Source: an uncultured Methylococcaceae bacterium (GTDB lineage: Bacteria > Pseudomonadota > Gammaproteobacteria > Methylococcales > Methylomonadaceae). From it: a stretch of DNA of 36,588 bases. Below are positions 34,977 through 36,588 of this stretch, one piece after another. A program made the translations under genes and the position numbers. The stretch is from assembly GCA_903863905.1 (NCBI GenBank), contig CAIPDT010000011.1, positions 1-36,588 of the forward strand, given 5' to 3'. The notes beneath the pieces are model-generated. The model did not search any database. It worked only from the letters and a program-made list of their open reading frames with translations, and was not told the origin of the DNA. The stretch's first letter is position 1. Each line of letters opens with the position of its first letter.

Positions 34977-35225
34977 TTTTGGGTTACGGGGGATTATTCC
35001 GGCCTTACCCAAGCAAAAAATCCCACACCCATCAACCATCTGCAGTCAGTGTCCCCAATTTATATCTTCAATTTAGCTCTTTAGATTCTCTGATCTACTA
35101 AAGGGCTAACATTACCCATATTTATTGTAATTTAATCCAATTAATTCTAAGGATGTAATGCTTAGCCAATTTGACTATGCTAATATGAGTTTCGAATAAT
35201 GTAAAAAAGAATATCACTGTAAAAC
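34977..35225. other. Intergenic stretch between tRNA-Phe and the DUF4160 gene
   Basis: About 250 bases with no gene. The part from 34980 to 35060 is more GC-rich than the rest and includes a short TTGGGT/ACCCAA inverted pair; it may be debris of an older insertion. The second half is AT-rich and holds the promoter at 35171. Confidence 0.4.
35171..35200 (+). promoter_or_regulatory. Candidate promoter of the DUF4160/DUF2442 pair
   Basis: TTGACT (35171-35176) and AATAAT (35195-35200) are spaced by 18 bases, 25 bases before the DUF4160 ATG. Confidence 0.45.
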
Positions 35226-35453
35226 ATGCCAACTTTACTGATTTACGAAGGGCTTAAGTTTTTCTTTTATGCAAATGAACATGAGCCAAAGCATATCCAT
35301 GTAATGAAAGGTGGCGACTTTGCTAAAATTGAATTAACTACTTTTAAAGTTATCGATTGTTATATGAAACCAAAAGATGTCAAAAAAGCATTAATGGTTT
35401 TAGAAATTCATAATTCTGAGTTTGAAAGGAAATGGGATGAGTATTTTAATTAA
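35226..35453 (+). CDS. DUF4160 domain protein (possible toxin-antitoxin component)
   Basis: A 75-residue protein matching DUF4160: MPTLLIYEGLKFFFYANEH, then EPKHIHVMKGGDFAKIEL with the conserved His pair, and a helical C-terminus (PKDVKKALMVLEIHNSEF) ending KWDEYFN. Such proteins are usually paired with a DUF2442 protein, and the pair is often predicted to be a toxin-antitoxin module, but I know of no firm biochemical proof. Its stop lies 17 bases inside the following gene, so the two are translationally coupled. The pair sits between two copies of a tRNA-Phe-derived repeat. Confidence 0.85.
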   Translation: MPTLLIYEGLKFFFYANEHEPKHIHVMKGGDFAKIELTTFKVIDCYMKPKDVKKALMVLEIHNSEFERKWDEYFN

Positions 35454-35682
35454 AGGTAAAACAGTGCATTTTGATGACCGTTACTTACATGTTGAACTTG
35501 AAGATGGTCGAATCATATTAACACCCATGTCTTGGTACAAAGATCTCCAATCGGCAACGTTTAAACAATTGACCCATTATCAATTTATTTGTCAGGGTAC
35601 GGGCATAGAATGGCCTGAATTGGATTACCATTTAAATATCGAAAGCATGTTGTTGTCACAGATAAAAGAAAAAGCCGCATAA
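35437..35682 (+). CDS. DUF2442 domain protein (partner of DUF4160)
   Basis: An 81-residue protein with the DUF2442 pattern: a strand-rich N-terminus (VHFDDRYLHVELEDGRIILT), the PMSWYKDLQSATFKQL segment and GTGIEWPELDYHLNIESMLL near the end. The frame can start at a TTG at 35422, but the ATG at 35437 has AGGA 6 bases upstream and gives the usual N-terminus. It overlaps the DUF4160 gene. Proteins of this family are thought to bind DNA or the partner protein; the exact role is unknown. Confidence 0.85.
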   Translation: MSILIKGKTVHFDDRYLHVELEDGRIILTPMSWYKDLQSATFKQLTHYQFICQGTGIEWPELDYHLNIESMLLSQIKEKAA

Positions 35683-35710
35683 TCTTAATTTTAAGCAAAC
35701 TGATATTAAA

Positions 35711-35764
35711 GCACCATGAATTCCAAAGACTCCTTCTTATAGGGGCATTTTTTATACCCGAAGG
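35711..35764. repeat. 54-bp imperfect direct repeat, right copy
   Basis: GCACCATGAATTC followed by a decayed terminator (stem weakened by C-to-A and G-to-A changes) ending GAAGG. It matches 34923-34976 at 47 of 54 positions. No tRNA body precedes it: the bases before GCACCA are AT-rich. It lies 28 bases after the DUF2442 stop and may still end that transcript. Confidence 0.75.
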
Positions 35765-35910
35765 ATTAACAAGTAATAATTTACAAAGGAAAATCGCCTC
35801 AGAACCAGTTACAACATATCGAGTGTGATGGCGGGGGCGATCAATGAACCGAAATTAGGCAATTCGAGAAACGTGGGTGTTGGGCTTTAGATCGTTTGGT
35901 TTGGATGCAA

Positions 35911-35943
35911 AACAGAGGCCTCAATATAAAAGCCTCCTTTTGT
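35911..35943. terminator. Weak bidirectional terminator near the PEP-CTERM gene end
   Basis: GAGGC (35915-35919) pairs with GCCTC (35932-35936) around a 12-base loop, with CTTTTGTG on the plus side and TGTTTTGC on the minus side. It is 14-20 bases from the stop of the PEP-CTERM gene, whose transcript it would end. Confidence 0.5.
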
Positions 35944-35956
35944 GTTTTGATTGGGA

Positions 35957-36588
35957 TTAAGCGGTTTTATTGCGACGTTTCAAGCCCATAAAACCGATCA
36001 GCCCAGAAAAGAATAACCAGATTGCACTGGGGAGCGGAACGACGGCAACATCACCCGGACGAACAGGCCATGCGTAGAGCGGGCCAACCTTCCAGTTGTA
36101 GTCCTGGGTGCCAATGCTGGTATAGAAGTACCACGCGGTGCTTGGATCGGGCGCGTACTCACTACCCGACCAGTACAAATAGCTCTGCACATTAGAAAAT
36201 AGATTGTAATTGGCATTATGGGTTTTGGTAATTTCAGTACCCGCTACACCACCGAGTTGGTTATAAAATAAATCGCCCATTTGGCTAGTATCGATGTTAT
36301 AGCCCCAATTGTCTGGGTTGGCTGCATCTGCTGTCGAGGGTAATGTCCAACCCGTTACTCCACCTAAGCTTAAGTTGTTTGCCCACGCTTGTGCGCCCCA
36401 CCACGTCATGGCACCGGAACTGGTATTAAAGTCTGCAGTAGTCAGTGTGTATGTGCCATGATCATAATTATTTGGCGTATCATGAATCACCCCGCCATTC
36501 GCCGCGATAATCTCACTGACTAGATTGGGATTACTCGCCGCTTGGGTTTGAAATAATTTGGCATCAGAAGCCCAAGTGATGTTATTTA
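35957..36588 (-). CDS. PEP-CTERM exported protein with Lcl/DUF1566-like domain, C-terminal part (5' end outside window)
   Basis: The minus-strand frame is open to the window edge, so the 177 residues from the GTG at 36490 are only part of it; the residues before that GTG (WASDAKLFQTQAASNPNLVS and on) clearly belong to the same domain. The visible region has the DUF1566/Lcl pattern: WWGAQAWANNLSLGG, GWTLPST, YLYWSGSEY and a Trp/Tyr-rich end. It closes with VPLPSAIWLFFSG, a hydrophobic helix and KRR, the VPLP variant of the PEP-CTERM sorting signal. The protein would be exported, recognised by an exosortase and processed or anchored at the envelope. No exosortase gene is in the window. Confidence 0.85.
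   Translation of the reverse strand, partial: NNITWASDAKLFQTQAASNPNLVSEIIAANGGVIHDTPNNYDHGTYTLTTADFNTSSGAMTWWGAQAWANNLSLGGVTGWTLPSTADAANPDNWGYNIDTSQMGDLFYNQLGGVAGTEITKTHNANYNLFSNVQSYLYWSGSEYAPDPSTAWYFYTSIGTQDYNWKVGPLYAWPVRPGDVAVVPLPSAIWLFFSGLIGFMGLKRRNKTA

Noticed and set aside
35836-35890. Short plus-strand frame MAGAINEPKLGN and onward after the right repeat
   Set aside because: About 20 codons with no ribosome site and no recognised family; probably chance or old debris.

Overview
The window is a chromosomal segment of a low-GC gammaproteobacterium. Several signs point this way: the rpsU-yqeY-dnaG-rpoD macromolecular-synthesis order divergent from tsaD, typical gammaproteobacterial Cca, YajQ, RsmE and YcgN proteins, a complete oxidative pentose-phosphate set (gnd-zwf-pgl) beside a class I fructose bisphosphatase, a PEP-CTERM exported protein with a VPLP-type tail, and a DUF5765-like membrane protein. 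Together they suggest a methylotrophic or methanotrophic lineage such as Methylococcales. This is an inference: no C1-oxidation gene lies in the window.

Layout. 1-640: C-terminus of an RTX (type I secreted) protein with a strong terminator. 0.8-5.3 kb: DEAD-box helicase rhlE, a PP1-like phosphatase, a WecA-like glycosyl-phosphate transferase and a TauE/SafE permease. 5.7-7.4 kb: cca and yajQ. 7.4-14 kb, minus strand: a bioA-rsmE-CPBP protease run with touching genes, then metF, ahcY and metK, the core of the S-adenosylmethionine/methyl cycle. 14.0-18.5 kb, minus strand: rpsU-yqeY-dnaG-rpoD followed directly by a CAT-anticodon tRNA (probably tRNA-Ile2) and a terminator. 18.6-22.7 kb: tsaD, plsY, folB-folK, a probable relic integron gene cassette, and a pteridine reductase that matches the folate genes. 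22.9-26.7 kb: DUF502, fbp, a SemiSWEET transporter and nadE. 26.7-28.3 kb: a B12-type (CarH/LitR-like) MerR regulator with ycgN behind it. 28.3-34.5 kb, minus strand: a small exported protein, the DUF5765-like protein, an APH-fold kinase, pgl, zwf and gnd. 34.7-35.8 kb: two identical tRNA-Phe genes, then a small DUF4160/DUF2442 gene pair bracketed by 54-bp imperfect direct repeats. 35.9-36.6 kb: 3' part of a PEP-CTERM protein with an Lcl/DUF1566-like domain.

Most genes are ordinary housekeeping. The signals most worth following are: (1) the CarH-like regulator, which keeps the Wx9EH and axial-His cobalamin signature and sits behind three exact 11-bp-phased repeats matching the CarH operator consensus; (2) a secreted-protein gene with integron-cassette boundaries (GTTGGGC core at the 5' end, GATGCCCAAT and a VCR-like CTCAAGGGGGACTG at the 3' end); (3) the duplicated tRNA-Phe 3'-end/terminator segment around a toxin-antitoxin-like pair. 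Smaller points are a 17-bp hairpin between gnd and zwf, twin perfect hairpins between ahcY and metF, and a G at tRNA position 8.
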